From Hordeum vulgare subsp. vulgare (lineage: Eukaryota; Streptophyta; Magnoliopsida; Poales; Poaceae), in the NCBI RefSeq assembly GCF_904849725.1, contig NC_058524.1, forward strand, positions 548,393,763 through 548,457,762: a DNA stretch of 64,000 bases. Direction: 5' to 3'. Below the pieces are notes generated by a model. That model was given only the letters and a program-made list of their open reading frames with translations, had not been told where the DNA came from and did not search any database. The position numbers were made by a program, and so were the translations under genes. Positions within the stretch are counted from its first letter, which is position 1. Every line of letters starts with the position of its first letter. Below, in pieces: positions 1-11,063 of this stretch.

Positions 1-1020
1 ACGACACCTAATATGTAAAGGACTCAGATTGGTGAGGGATATGTGGTGGGATAGATGGTAATGATGACGATAATAATGGGTGATGTTATATGGCAGCGGT
101 GATGATAGTAGTGGGTGGCAGCGAGATCGAAGATGGGGAGGCGGTGGCGTGACAACTTGTGGATAGAACTCGAAACTCTAAAGGACTAGACTCTAAGATG
201 AGCAACTTGACATGATGATGCAACCGCAAGTTCAATAAAGCAAAATACCGAACAGAAAATTGTAAAAGGCTCAGATTGGTTCGCATAGGATGAACTAACC
301 CTATTTTTTGGCTTTTTTGCGTGGACTATAGGTATGAAGAACAGATGCGATCTAAACTATGAAAAACTAGTAAAATCTCACCGAGCAACCTAGAAATCCG
401 ATACCACTTGATAGAGGCAAAATTGTCCCTGTCTTTCGATGAGGTGGTGGCTATCGTTTTTGGTGGAATAGACTTTGACGATCCGACTACGAACGTGCGA
501 AGACCTCACGCCTTAGCAATCGCTAAACCAACTCCGAGAGGTTATTGACCACGTTGGAGAACGATCAACCTGACCACAAGGGTCTATTTCCTGCATGCAA
601 ACGAAGAACAAGCTAGAACTGAATTGCAATCTAGATATTGCGAATATAGGAGGAAAGCTTTATTGATGAAAGTGGGGTTGTATGACGTCTTGGTGTGGTC
701 ATAGAACACAAACGAAGGACGCGAAGTTGCAGCTCTAGTAAACTTGTGATCTAAACAAAACCCAAGTCTAAATGGTGCCCTAAGGGATGTATATATGAGG
801 GAATGGAGAGGGATTTTTGCAACCCTTGGAGGAGGGGTCCGAAAACGACCCTAAACTCGGTTTCCCCACACATACGGACTCTAAAAACAGCCTATGTGGT
901 AGTATTTCGAAATTACATGGGCCTGGCCTAGAAATAAGGTGACGTAACACCTATAATAGTCTATGGACGAAATTTATGAAGTGACATCTTGTATATTTCA
1001 TCCAAGCCTTCATGATTTCC
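1..1020. other. Unassigned repeat-like DNA at left edge
   Basis: I see no convincing gene here. All reading frames are short and broken and no terminal repeat is visible. The stretch runs into a retrotransposon protein remnant at 1021-1368, so it may be the untranslated 3' part of the same decayed element, but that is inference. Confidence 0.35.
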
Positions 1021-1368
1021 TTATGGAGGCTTCAAAGTCCAAAAATCACCACTAGAAGCTCCCTTGTTCTTTCCCGCGTGTGCACCTTCCCCTCCATGCT
1101 TGATCCCGCTCCAATGGCTATCCTCCTTGTCCATGCTAGTTCCTTCATTCATAAGCAAAATAAGAGTATCTAACTTTGGCAGCATCATATGTTCATGAAC
1201 ATTAGAAGGATTTCCAAGAAACAAAAGTACTTGGTAATTCAATTGGTGTGCGCAAGCTCTAGTAACTGCTCCAGTAGGTATAGCAGGTGTAACAATAGTA
1301 TCGATGTCCTCATCACCCACATCTCGGCCCACTTGACACCAGGCATGTGAACACCTCATTAGGCCCAT
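1021..1368 (-). pseudogene. Remnant of a retrotransposon polyprotein C-terminus
   Basis: A 115-codon open stretch on the minus strand contains the segment TGAVTRACAHQLNYQVLLFL. This resembles the GPxTRARAxQLN segment commonly found near the C-terminus of plant Ty3/gypsy polyproteins. The rest (residues about 50-115) is hydrophilic and ends in TLKPP. No protease, reverse transcriptase or integrase motif lies nearby, so only the tail of the polyprotein remains. The assignment rests on one short motif, and a different transposon protein is possible. Confidence 0.4.
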
Positions 1369-1460
1369 ATGCTAGAAACGTTGACCGATCAAACGCCATC
1401 ATTGTAATTGTTAGTGACAATCGCCATCACAGAAAAAATGACGTTTGGTCCCACATATAA

Positions 1461-3565
1461 GAGCATCTCTAGCAGACCCTGTATAAAGCCGCGACCCGCA
1501 AAATAACTGCCAAAATACGGGTCGGCGTGGAAAATGCAGCCCGGTCAGACCCCGCAAACGCGTCTGGCCCGTCAATTTTTTTGAGGGGCGTGACAAATTC
1601 CCATCCCGGCCCGTGAAAACACAGGTTTCCGACTCGCCCCTATGGTGCCCTTTATACCAGGAAAGCAGTTGGCGGGAGGGACATTTCATCCCGTGCCCTT
1701 TCCCCACCCCCTTCCGCCGCCCGCCCGCCATTGGTTCCGCCCGTCCACTACTGGCCGATTCCGGCCAAATCTGTGGGCGGAATCGCGGAGCGGGGGCGCC
1801 CCTGCCCTCTTCCACTGAGCCTCTCCACCGATTCCCCTGATACGCCAATCCATCGTGGCCGGAGAGCTACCGCCGGAGATGGAATTGAGCCCGTGCGAGA
1901 ATTTTTTGCTCGACAATTCATCCGATTCAGACGACTCTGATAATGAGACGTCGCTTCTCACCTTTCGCGAGCAGGCGTTGGTGATGGCCCTTGCCATGAA
2001 GGAGCACGAATACGAGAACCGGAAGACGCGGCGAGGATCGACCGTTGGTCGTCTTTGCATTCCATGAAATCGTCATCTCGGGAACGAGATGTTGATGCAA
2101 GACTACTTCGCGGACAATCCAACATATCTTCCGCACCTCTTCCGGAGAAGGTACCGTATGCGCCGATTCCTCTTTGTGAAAATTGTTCAAGCTTGCGAGG
2201 CCAATTGTCGGTATTTTACCATAGAAGAAATGCCACGGGCTTGAAGGGATTTAGTACATATCAAAAAATCTCGGCAGCTATGCGGGTAATTGCATACAAC
2301 ATTCCGGTTGACTATGCCGATGAGTACCTTCGCATTGGTGAAGATACTACAATTGAGTCAGTGCGTAGGTTTGCCAAAGTGATCATCCGTGTCTTTGGTC
2401 CTGAATATCTTCGGGCACTGAACGAGGAAGACACAAAAAAATTGATGGCACCTAATGATAGAAGAGGTTGGCCTGGCATGCTAGGAAGCATATATTGTAT
2501 GCATTGGACTCGGAAAATTTGCCCAAAGGCATGGCAGGGAATGTATTGTGGCAAGTCTTGTGATGCAACAATTGTGCTAGAGGCCGTAGCATTCGAGGAT
2601 TTATGGATTTGGCATTGCTTTTTGGTATGCATGGTACTCTCAATGATATCAATGTGTTGCAACGGTCTCATTTGTTTGCTAGGCTTGCTAGTGATGATGT
2701 TCCTGCTTGCAACTACACTATCAATGGGCATGAACACACAAAGGGGTACTATCTTGCGGATGGTATATACCCTCCTTCGTGCACATTTGTCAAGAGCATC
2801 AAAGACCCCCGAACAAGGAAAGAGTGTGAATTTACAAGGACACAAGAGGCAACCCAAAAATACATTGAAAGGGCATTTGGGGTTTTGCAATCTAGGTTTG
2901 CCATTGTTCGTGGTCCTGCTCGGTTTTGGGACAAGCGATCCTTGAAAAACATCATGACATGTTGTGTTATTCTTCACAATATGATTATCGAAGATGAGAG
3001 AGCCATGAACTTGGAGTTCTTCTACGACAATGTGGGTAGCCTTGTCAAACTAGCTAGAGACCCTAACCGAGTTAGAGCTTTTCTTCAGACCTACAAGGAG
3101 ATTGAAAATGCAAACACCCACTTGCAACTTCATAAGGATCTCATTGAGCACCATTGGCAAAGGGTTGGGCAGTAACACATTCCATTTTCCATTCATTTTC
3201 ATTTCATTCATGTGTGATTTGTATATGGGACAAGTTTTGTATTGAATTATTTAGTTTTCTTCGGTGATTTGAATAATTATTGTACTTTGGATGATTATTG
3301 TATTATAATATTGACATTTTCTTATATTGCACATTAGTAATTCTGATTTATGGGGTTTTCGGTTCGCGGGTCGATGTGGCGGCGCTCGAGCACACCCCGC
3401 ATAGCCGACCCGTAAAAGAGCATGTTATGTGAATATCCTTTTTTACGGGTCCGTTTATCGGGGTCTGACTCTGTCCGCGTCCGCGTCGGCCCGCAAAACC
3501 ATTTTTCGACGAACTATAAACGAGTTTTGTGGGTTGGCTTTGTACAGGATCTGCTAGAGATGCTC
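1461..3565 (+). mobile_element. PIF/Harbinger DNA transposon, full length, 2105 bp
   Basis: The element begins GAGCATCTCTAGCAGA and ends TCTGCTAGAGATGCTC, perfect 15-16 bp terminal inverted repeats. It is flanked by the 3-bp target duplication TAA at 1458-1460 and 3566-3568. TAA/TTA duplications are diagnostic of PIF/Harbinger. Inside is one damaged transposase gene in plus orientation and no Myb/SANT accessory gene, so it could not have moved alone even before decay. Similar sequence on both sides (CCCATATGC followed by GTTGACCG near 1367 and 3595) suggests it landed in the subterminal repeats of a CACTA element. Confidence 0.92.
1879..3175 (+). pseudogene. PIF/Harbinger transposase pseudogene (ALP1-like DDE nuclease)
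   Basis: Read across its breaks, this gives a typical single-gene Harbinger transposase. An acidic N-terminus from the ATG at 1879 is followed by the helix-turn-helix region and the DDE nuclease core, ending at TAA 3173-3175. Lesions seen: an in-frame TGA at 2065-2067; a frameshift around 2214-2225, where the frame moves onto the RRNATGLKGFSTYQ segment; and a one-base loss in the T run at 2619-2623, after which the frame resumes at FGMHGTLNDINVL. The first catalytic aspartate, normally in a GSIDCMHW motif, is Tyr here (GSIYCMHW, codon 2493-2495). The second Asp (GTLND) and the Glu (YIERAFGVLQSRF) remain. The gene is dead by several independent changes. Confidence 0.85.
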
Positions 3566-3569
3566 TAAG

Positions 3570-4043
3570 CAGCCACATGAGCATTTTCTAGCCCCATATG
3601 CGAGTATCGTTGACCGGTCAAAACTGACGCCCTATTAATTATTGACGGCCATAGTTGGTGATAAAACCACAACCATATCCACATGGAAGCAGTCACGTCA
3701 GGACTTGTTGGGCCCACTTGTTGAATTTTTTGACAGGTCAAACCGACTACTGATGACGGATTATCATCACCAAAAACGATCTTAGGTGACAAACGGCTTA
3801 TAATAGGTGACAGTTTTGGCCGCCGCAAAAAAATGGTCATTCATGACAAAAAAGGGTTAGTCACCTAAGCCACTGATCTTAGGTGACACAAAAAAGTGGT
3901 ACCGTCAAGATTTTATTTTCGTGATATTGCTTCGGTGACGATGGGTGTGATGGCCAAAAACTGTCGCCTGACCATTTTGAGTGACAAAATCGGTTTTACG
4001 TTACACAAGTGAACTGTCACTGAAAACCGTTTGTTCTGTAGTG
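3570..4043 (+). mobile_element. Terminus of a CACTA transposon with subterminal repeats
   Basis: The stretch ends in CTGTAGTG at 4036-4043, the complement of a CACTACAG start, matching the CACTA superfamily terminus. Upstream are many copies of short GGTGAC/GTCACC units in both orientations (about 3785-4010), typical of CACTA subterminal repeat arrays. The opposite end was not found. DNA left of the Harbinger insertion (about 1360-1458) shares the CCCATATGC...GTTGACC pattern and may be part of the same element. Confidence 0.5.
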
Positions 4044-4809
4044 CAATCTAGCCCTCAATCCCACCCGCCCCACACTATATGGCTTGTGCCACCCGCTGCC
4101 CAATGGCGACCTTTCCATGCCCCATTCCCCACCCCTAGCCACACCGAGGCTCCCGTGCCACACTGTCAGCGTGCCTCTTCTTCGACACAATGGATGTTAC
4201 CACCCCATGTGATCCACTCCCATCCTCCACCTAGCTCCCCACCTCTTCTCTTCAAATCGTTATTCCGGGAGTCTACTAGGACCGAGTCGCCTGCCGTGCG
4301 CTTAGAACAACAACTTGAGATTTGGTGCCTTGCCACCTCTGACACGCCCTCACCCGTTGCATGTTTCCATCCTTGACGTCGCTTCCCCGACCACCGCGGA
4401 CGCGATATCGTGTCTCGCATCCTTCCCCCACATAGCTCTGAATGGCCGCTCCCATTGACACCTTGAAGGTGCTCGACAAAATGTCTTCTAAATATTTTTT
4501 CAAATATATGATGTTTGAATGAGTAATAAAATTGACGATGTTCACTCACATTGGAGGGTAGGAAAAAATATGTATGTATTGTGTGGGGTAGGAACATTAA
4601 AGTTTGAATTATTATGATGTGAAATTGGAATAGGGTCCAGATGCATGAACATGAAGAAAATGAAATATATAGAGTGCTAAATGAGAAGAGGAACATCATC
4701 AAAGGGAAATGAATCTAATAAACATGCCGTTTTCAGAAGGTTTGGACAAATTGCAATTTATCACGCCACTTACAACTGGTGATCAAGTATATACAATCGT
4801 TATTATATA
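4044..4809. other. Intergenic DNA without a recognised gene
   Basis: Frames are open for 90-180 codons on both strands only because the first half is C-rich. None gives a protein I recognise and the second half is AT-rich. I see no promoter or repeat boundary. Confidence 0.35.
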
Positions 4810-4927
4810 CTTCCTCTGTTCTAAAAAAAATTGTCTTCTGGATATGAATGTATCTAGTCACGTTTTAGTATTTTTAATACATTCATTTCTAGACAAACTT
4901 AAGATAAGAATTTGGGACGAAGGGAGC
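4810..4927. mobile_element. Stowaway-type MITE (degenerate)
   Basis: A CTTCCTCTGTTC start preceded by TA and a GACGAAGGGAG end form the degenerate CTCCCTCCGTTC terminal inverted repeat of Stowaway (Tc1/mariner) MITEs. The interior is partly palindromic around the TACATTCATTTCTAGACA segment. It lies about 660 bp beyond the stop codon of bZIP60. Confidence 0.7.
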
Positions 4928-4944
4928 ACTAATGTTCTATTTAA

Positions 4945-5180
4945 AGCATCTCTAGCAGACGCTTGATAAGCAGCGTGCTGGAAAAAACAACTATATAACG
5001 CGCGCAACCAAAACTAGCGCTTCAGCAGCCATGCTAAAATCTCGCATGCGGTAAACAAGGTTCAGCACACTTGGTAAAACGCAAGGTTCAGCACACTTGG
5101 TAAAACGGCGTCACGCGCAGCGTCCGCTCGCGTAAAATCTGGACTGCGTAAAATCTGGACTGCTACAGGTGAGGCCGTCG
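4945..5180. repeat. Single end of a Harbinger-type repeat plus short tandem duplications
   Basis: AGCATCTCTAGCAGACGC at 4945-4962 matches the terminal repeat of the 1461-3565 Harbinger element, but no matching right end is visible. Downstream, a unit of about 26 bp (GGTTCAGCACACTTGGTAAA) occurs twice within 5060-5106, and CGTAAAATCTGGACTG twice within 5131-5162. I take this as a decayed MITE. Its right boundary is a guess. Confidence 0.35.
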
Positions 5181-5587
5181 GATTGGATGCCATATGTTGG
5201 AGCAAACACCCTCCACTTACACAAAATGAACCATATAGCTGCTTGCCGTTACTGTATTTTTGACAACTACTCTCAAGATTTTGTGGCCATTCACTTGTGA
5301 GTTCACTGGTGAACTTTCTTTGGTTTGAATTTGACATCAACGTCATTCTGGCATTGGCAAAACAGGATTCACATAGTTACATAAACCCAGAGGGTGCCCG
5401 AACTTACGCCAGAGACATAAAGTAACACGGAATGCCAGATTTCAAAACTAGCATCTGATTAGAAGATCATAAAACAAGAGGGGACGGAGAGAGAAGAAAG
5501 GTACTCATGGATAAATCCACGGTTGCAGCAAGAGAACACACATAACTACACTACATACTGGAAACTTGCGAATAAGCTGTCACTAGT

Positions 5588-7367
5588 CTAGCAAGCAGCA
5601 GCTGCACGCAACGGCAGAATATCTAGCTTGATCCTCTCCCTTGTGCCCCTCCAGCGTCTTCCATGGAGTAGAAGCTCCAAGGTCTCTGGTTGATCACTGC
5701 TTGGCTTTCCGGCTACCATTGCGAGATCTCTTTCGGCTCTCCTTGGAGCCACCAGACTTCGGTTGGGTAGACCGGGCGTTAGGAATAGGCACACGATGCT
5801 CACTAGACAAAGCAGGGAAACCAACGGCAGGGTTTCTGCAAAAAGGAAATGATTGTATTTAGCACAGCAGAAACGATCAGACCATCTTGCAAGATTATAG
5901 CAATCCAGGTTCATTTCATGCAAACTCTATGTGAACCCATCCAGCTCACTAAGTTAAGCCATTATTTGTAATCAGTGGAAACGATCCAATGTCACCAACG
6001 GTAGAGATTTTCTGAGTGCAAGAGGGTTGCATAACTCAATAAGCTTGAATGTATCATATCGATGATTTCAAGTTAGAACATTAGATATACTTGCAGTATA
6101 GGAAGTAATGCACTAGTTATTTGTCAGCATGTTTGAGCAATGAAAACCAATTAGTAAGAGAATTTCGTTCATTCAGCTTATGGTGAAGTATATATGTTTG
6201 ATGCATCTTACCCATAAGTACGGCAGACTCCTGCATGACTGTGTGAGCACCAATAGGCCTATCCTTCAACATGTTCTGGCGCAGTGCCATGTTCTCAGCT
6301 GCGCAGCACTGAAGTGCGTAGCTGAGGCGGCGACACTCCGCCTCGAGATACTTGCTCTTCGTCTCCAAGTCCTTAACATATGACTTTTTCCTCTCCCTCG
6401 ACTTCATGGCAGAATCCCTATTCCTCATTTGCCTGACAAATGAACAAACACCCAACTTGTATGAGGCTATACGGCCCAAATAGCCTTGCAATTGAGAACA
6501 CAAACGTTCCTACTTAAACAATAATACTGGATACTTGTCATCTGGTTAAGATTTTTTTTGACTCTAAGACGAATCTTTCAGCAAGAGAAAATAACATTCC
6601 GTTTAACCAAGAGATGTACCAAATGTGACTCTTTTTAGCCAAGGTCAAACTCCACATGACAACGGACAAGTTATGCAATTATAAAGTTGTAGTGCCCTCA
6701 TTTAATTAAAATTTCTTCCAATGAATAACATTCACCATACAGAACAACACATCTGAAAGCTTAAGAGATATCCTAAAAAAAACTTATAGTTTGTTGTACA
6801 ATTTTGTGCATTTTAGTACTACTCCGAATTAGGTTAATTATGACAAGGACCCTCCAGATAATTGATCCTTAAGCTGGATGTAAATTCGTAAGTTCTACGG
6901 GCAAACAAGATGACAGACGATATATCGTGCGACAAATAACAAAATTTGGCATACCTCCTCTTCTTTTTGCTGATGGGATCATCGCCATCAACCTCCGTCT
7001 CCGGCGTCACCACCTCCACCCCCTCTTCATCCCCCCTCCTAGAGTCCCCATCAGTGCTGCCCCCAGCCTCAGCCTCACTCCCGTTCCCCTTCTCGCCCCC
7101 CTCCTCCGCACCGTCGAACAGGGCGTCGATGAACTCATCCACGCTGATCCCGTCCACCGGCTCCACCCCCGCCGCCTCCTCCTCCTGCATCAGAAACCTC
7201 TCGATCTCCGACAGCGCCTCCTCGCCGGCGGGGCTGGACCGGGAGGTCACCGACTCCGGCGACCCCGCCTCCGCATCGAGATGCGGAGGCGGGGCGAGGA
7301 GCTCGGAGACTGCGGAATCGGCGGCGAAGGTGGCGAGGAGGGCGTCCAGGTCGAGGTCGGCGTCCAT
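5588..7367 (-). CDS. bZIP60: bZIP60-type ER-stress transcription factor (IRE1-spliced), 3 exons
   Basis: The exons are 7367-6955, 6432-6212 and 5835-5588. All introns are GT-AG and the exons join in frame to 293 residues. The order is: acidic N-terminal activation region (1-130); basic region with N142-x7-R150; leucine zipper L160, L167, L174, C181, L188; and one transmembrane segment (about 214-230) before a lumenal tail. This is the plan of plant bZIP60 (rice bZIP50/bZIP74), held in the ER membrane until IRE1 removes a short piece of its mRNA. Exon 3 supports that: removing 20 or 23 nt deletes or bypasses the membrane segment and opens a frame ending SKESRKRSRNGSRKAKQ, a basic nuclear-signal-like tail with its stop at 5696-5694. 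The exact cleavage sites were not pinned down. The gene diverges from CDC27, 34 kb away. Confidence 0.93.
5760..5774 (-). promoter_or_regulatory. Candidate IRE1-recognition hairpin in bZIP60 exon 3
   Basis: On the minus strand CGGT (5774-5771) and ACCG (5763-5760) pair around the 7-nt loop CTACCCA. IRE1 substrates carry twin hairpins with 7-nt loops just after the membrane-segment codons, and this one lies there. Its loop does not match the CNGNNGN consensus at position 3, and I could not identify a convincing partner hairpin 20-23 nt away, so this is tentative. Confidence 0.3.
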
Positions 7368-7417
7368 GGGGTGGGGTGGGGTGAGGTGCTATTTTGTCAC
7401 GGTCTCTGGTTGCCGGT

Positions 7418-7427
7418 TGTTATATAG
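7418..7427 (-). promoter_or_regulatory. Probable TATA box of bZIP60
   Basis: GCTATATAAC on the minus strand lies about 50 bp upstream of the bZIP60 start codon, giving a very short leader if used. A CCAAT pentamer lies near 7553-7557 on the plus strand, with a CCACGTTGG motif about 18 nt further on. These are the two halves of an ER-stress element, but the spacing is not the 10 nt of a canonical ERSE. Confidence 0.45.
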
Positions 7428-7679
7428 CGGACGCTTGTGCTTCGGTTATTTTGCTTCGTGGGGAAGGAGGAGGATGGTTCGTGGAAGTCGACGGTGAGGG
7501 GTACAGCACAGAGGGGTTGAGTGGGGCCCACGCGGAGCGGTGCCGTGGCCTGGCCAATCGGAGGGACCGGAGGCGCCACGTTGGCTCGTTGGGTTTTCGT
7601 GGGGGCTTTGGGCCGGTCTTGCTGCGTTGGGCTGCTGCCTGCTGAGATGGACTTTGAAAGGACTAGTAACTGCACGTGT

Positions 7680-10306
7680 TCACAAATATGAAGTTTAAGT
7701 AAGTATAAAAATTTGAAATCATATTATTCGATGACCGCCTTATTATCTCTAAAGAAAAGAGGAAAAGGGGAATACAAACCTATCAATTATCTTTTGTGGA
7801 TGTCATGTGAAGTTCGAGCACAACAAGTAGAAATCACAATTGTATAGGTACATGTTAGAGATGAAGGACAGCCGACTGGATGAACAACTTCTTAATAAAG
7901 AAGATAATGTCATAGCCTATTTAATCTATTTTATTGTAAAAATGGAATCAAACATCCGATGAAGATTTCGTAATGTCTAATTTTCTTGGATGATCTTGGA
8001 AGGTACATATAAACATTGTCCAAGTGAACATGGTGGAGATACAAACTTGGAGCGAAGATACAAAAAACAAATCAGTCTTGAAAAAAAAAAAAGTTCCTTC
8101 TTGGATTCATGCTGCTTTTCATCTTTGCAAGTTGAAGAACTGATGATGGCGGCAAGGCCACCCATGGGAGTTACAGCGGACACCGCCTACGAGCTGGAAG
8201 GGTATATCGATAACGACGACAGTGCCGCCCCACTCACTTTCTTACAGCTTATCCTAAAGTAGAACTACGGTTCAGAGATATTCCTATTACGTATATTGTT
8301 GTAGAACATGTCGAAGCCAAAAACAAATCAATAAAGCATTAGATTCATAATGAGAAAATACAGAGGGAATTTAAATTTTATAAACCAGCTTAGTTCTGGC
8401 AAGATTAAACATGAGCTAAAGATGTCACCATGGTATCAACATATTAGCACCGGAGAAAGTGTACTACTATTGTAGGATGGTAAATTGTACAATAAGTAAT
8501 GACGTGAGCAGATTAGTGGCTATAAGAATTTCTAGATCATAGTGGGCACGCGTTGTTGTGCCCGTCCATTTTCACAATAAGAAAGGTAGGTGATTTAAGA
8601 AATATATAGCACTGTGAAATGTAAGTTACATAAGAAAATTTGAAGATACAATGTGCAAAGTGGATATAAATATTCATTCATAATAAATACAATTATGTTT
8701 ATAGAATGGTTCGAGATAAACTGAGAACATGTAATTTATAATGACATGACCAAGAAAAAACATTGTACCTCAAGGTTAGTACTTTAGCCATTCTCTAGGG
8801 GCAACATAGCACAGATAGGCAAGGAAGCTTATCAAGCGTAAAGCATCGTGGTGTGACACTTGAGAACCCTAGGGGTTTTGTCTTCAGCGTTCAACCATGT
8901 AACTCACTTTGATATTCAATAAAATGTGTCACAAGTCATTTCCATTTTAAAAAATAGGTTGCAAACTTATGGGTGAAAAATACAGGGAAGTTGTCCAACG
9001 CCTTTCCTCCTCTCCTTGATTGTAATGCTTTGGGAATCTATGCCCGTCTATGTCCAAACTGGGTAGTCAGCTGCTATAGCATTTGCAAGGCCTCCCACAC
9101 AAGCGCTGCACCAATAACATAAGGTGCGTTTGTGCCCATCCATCACGTAGAAAGAACAATATAAATATTTGAGGAAAAAATGAAGTGTGAAAACATCAGA
9201 TAAGGTTCAAAAACTGGGAATTAGTACTATGCATATCTTAATAAGAGGATAACTAAATACTTAGACAAGAACGAATACTACTAACTTGTTTTTTGGTTCT
9301 AGAATGATTTAGATGACAACTACAGGCAAAAGAAAAAAATTCTTAATGCTAGGAAGCTTTCATTATTTCTCAAATATCAAGCCGGGTCAGCTGCAACATA
9401 TTATTAACTTTGAGTTCAACAATATATATTAAATGCCAATACTAACAACTGGCCAAAGAGGCATGCTATGTGTTATAGACCTGAATCCAACTTAACATCT
9501 ATTATATACACTGAATCGTCAACATCCGCATTGGAAAACAAAAAAATGAAAAATATATACAAGCTAATGGAGAACAGTAAGAGGCACCGTTTAAAAAAGG
9601 AACAGCAGGAAGGCCCCAGGTTTGCTTATGTGGATAATAATCTGTAACTGGAAATAAGAAAAACTCATCATCGTGAACCTGAACTGAACTATTTACACAA
9701 TCATGTTTCTTCAATCGGAAAAACTCATGGCAAACACTTATTAACTGAAACAGAAAGAATATTATGTAAAAGAAAAATCAGGTTTAACAATAGCCAATTT
9801 TGTTAGAAGAAGTTGAGGAAACAGAGGAGTGTTCATTGCTGTCTAAACAATCAAGCTTGGACCCAGTGTTTCAATCAACAAATTCAAACGTAGTAAATAG
9901 GAGCTCACTTCGTTCACCACAAACAGCTGGTTGATCTTCCAGCAAATGTTCTGCTGGCTAAAATAAATTTTCTGGATGACGAGGCAATCAGCAGCTTGAT
10001 CCCCAAATTCCTGCAAGAACAAGAACTCTACAATTCAGTACCAGATTGTACCTTCAACTGATTGAAGGCTGATGTAGAGAGCCAAGATTTACTCAACAAT
10101 ACACATGTTATGGAATAGCTATATCTCGTATTCGAATTTCACACCTCAATATTTCTCTGAAATACAACCATAAAAAATATCAAGTCAACGTATCTTATCA
10201 AATCTGAAATTTACAGCATGAAAATACTACTATGATCTATATTTAAAAAGCCAAAGTGTCTTGTCAAATTTACAATTTACAGCATTAAAAGACCACTAAT
10301 ATCACT
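7680..10306. other. AT-rich DNA upstream of bZIP60, no gene recognised
   Basis: No open frame here gives a recognisable protein, and no intact transposon boundary was found apart from a CTAG terminus at 7663-7666 resembling Helitron 3' ends. A hairpin-forming GGGCAC...GTGCCC lies at about 8544-8563. The stretch may be Helitron interior if the 7663 end belongs with the 5' end at 18881. Confidence 0.35.
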
Positions 10307-11005
10307 CTAGTAAATGTGCACGTGCAATGCACGATCTCTACCAGCAGTATCATGTTGCAATAGTATAATAACCTTCGCCCTTTCACTAAAGCGATTTACA
10401 AGGGTCAATGGTAGAAACATACTAGCATCCGGCAATGTCACAAACCCTGGCGTGGCCTTATAGCACTACCAACATGCATTACCATATCTCTACACATGTT
10501 GCTACATATGTCCATAGCGGAGTTATGCCCTTCTCCTTACCATGCAGCCACTTTTGTCATGTGATAATAATGTGATGTGCTTCTTCTCAACCCGTGGGCC
10601 ATAGACAGTTAAATCGCAGCAAACAATAATTATAGCTAAGTGTTGGACGCAAGTGAACTAAATTCAGAAGGCTTGAACAAATTCATTAAAACGTTCAAGT
10701 GCAAAAAAATCTAGCATCAGAAGATGAAATGCATAGTAAAGCATTAAAATCATAATAAAATAACATGAATTCAACTACCTTCAGGATTCCATATAAAGGT
10801 TGCTTAATGGACATGATGCAACAGAAAAATGGCAAGCAAACAATATCAGTTCATATGGAAATGGTTACCATAACGAATCACGGAAAAGGAGTTCCTTTTT
10901 GAGGTACCAATTTGCACTTTATTGAAAGATAAGAAAGGACAACACCGCAATAAACACATGAGTAGAGAATGACCAAAATGGGGCGCTCCATTTTTGTCAC
11001 GCCCA

Positions 11006-11063
11006 AGATGCGACCCTATCCTCAAATTGGCACGAGGGCCTCGTCAGGGATAGAAGTGCATCT
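11006..11063. repeat. Terminal stem-loop of long LTR 1
   Basis: AGATGC (11006-11011) pairs with GCATCT (11058-11063) and CTATCC (11016-11021) with GGATAG (11048-11053), separated by a 4x4 internal loop. The same structure sits at the matching end of the second long LTR with a changed but still paired base. Confidence 0.6.

Noticed and set aside
8528..8566. Another Helitron 3' end (CTAG with a GGGCAC/GTGCCC hairpin)
   Set aside because: The base beyond CTAG is not T, the hairpin is too wide, and no second 5' end is available to pair with it.
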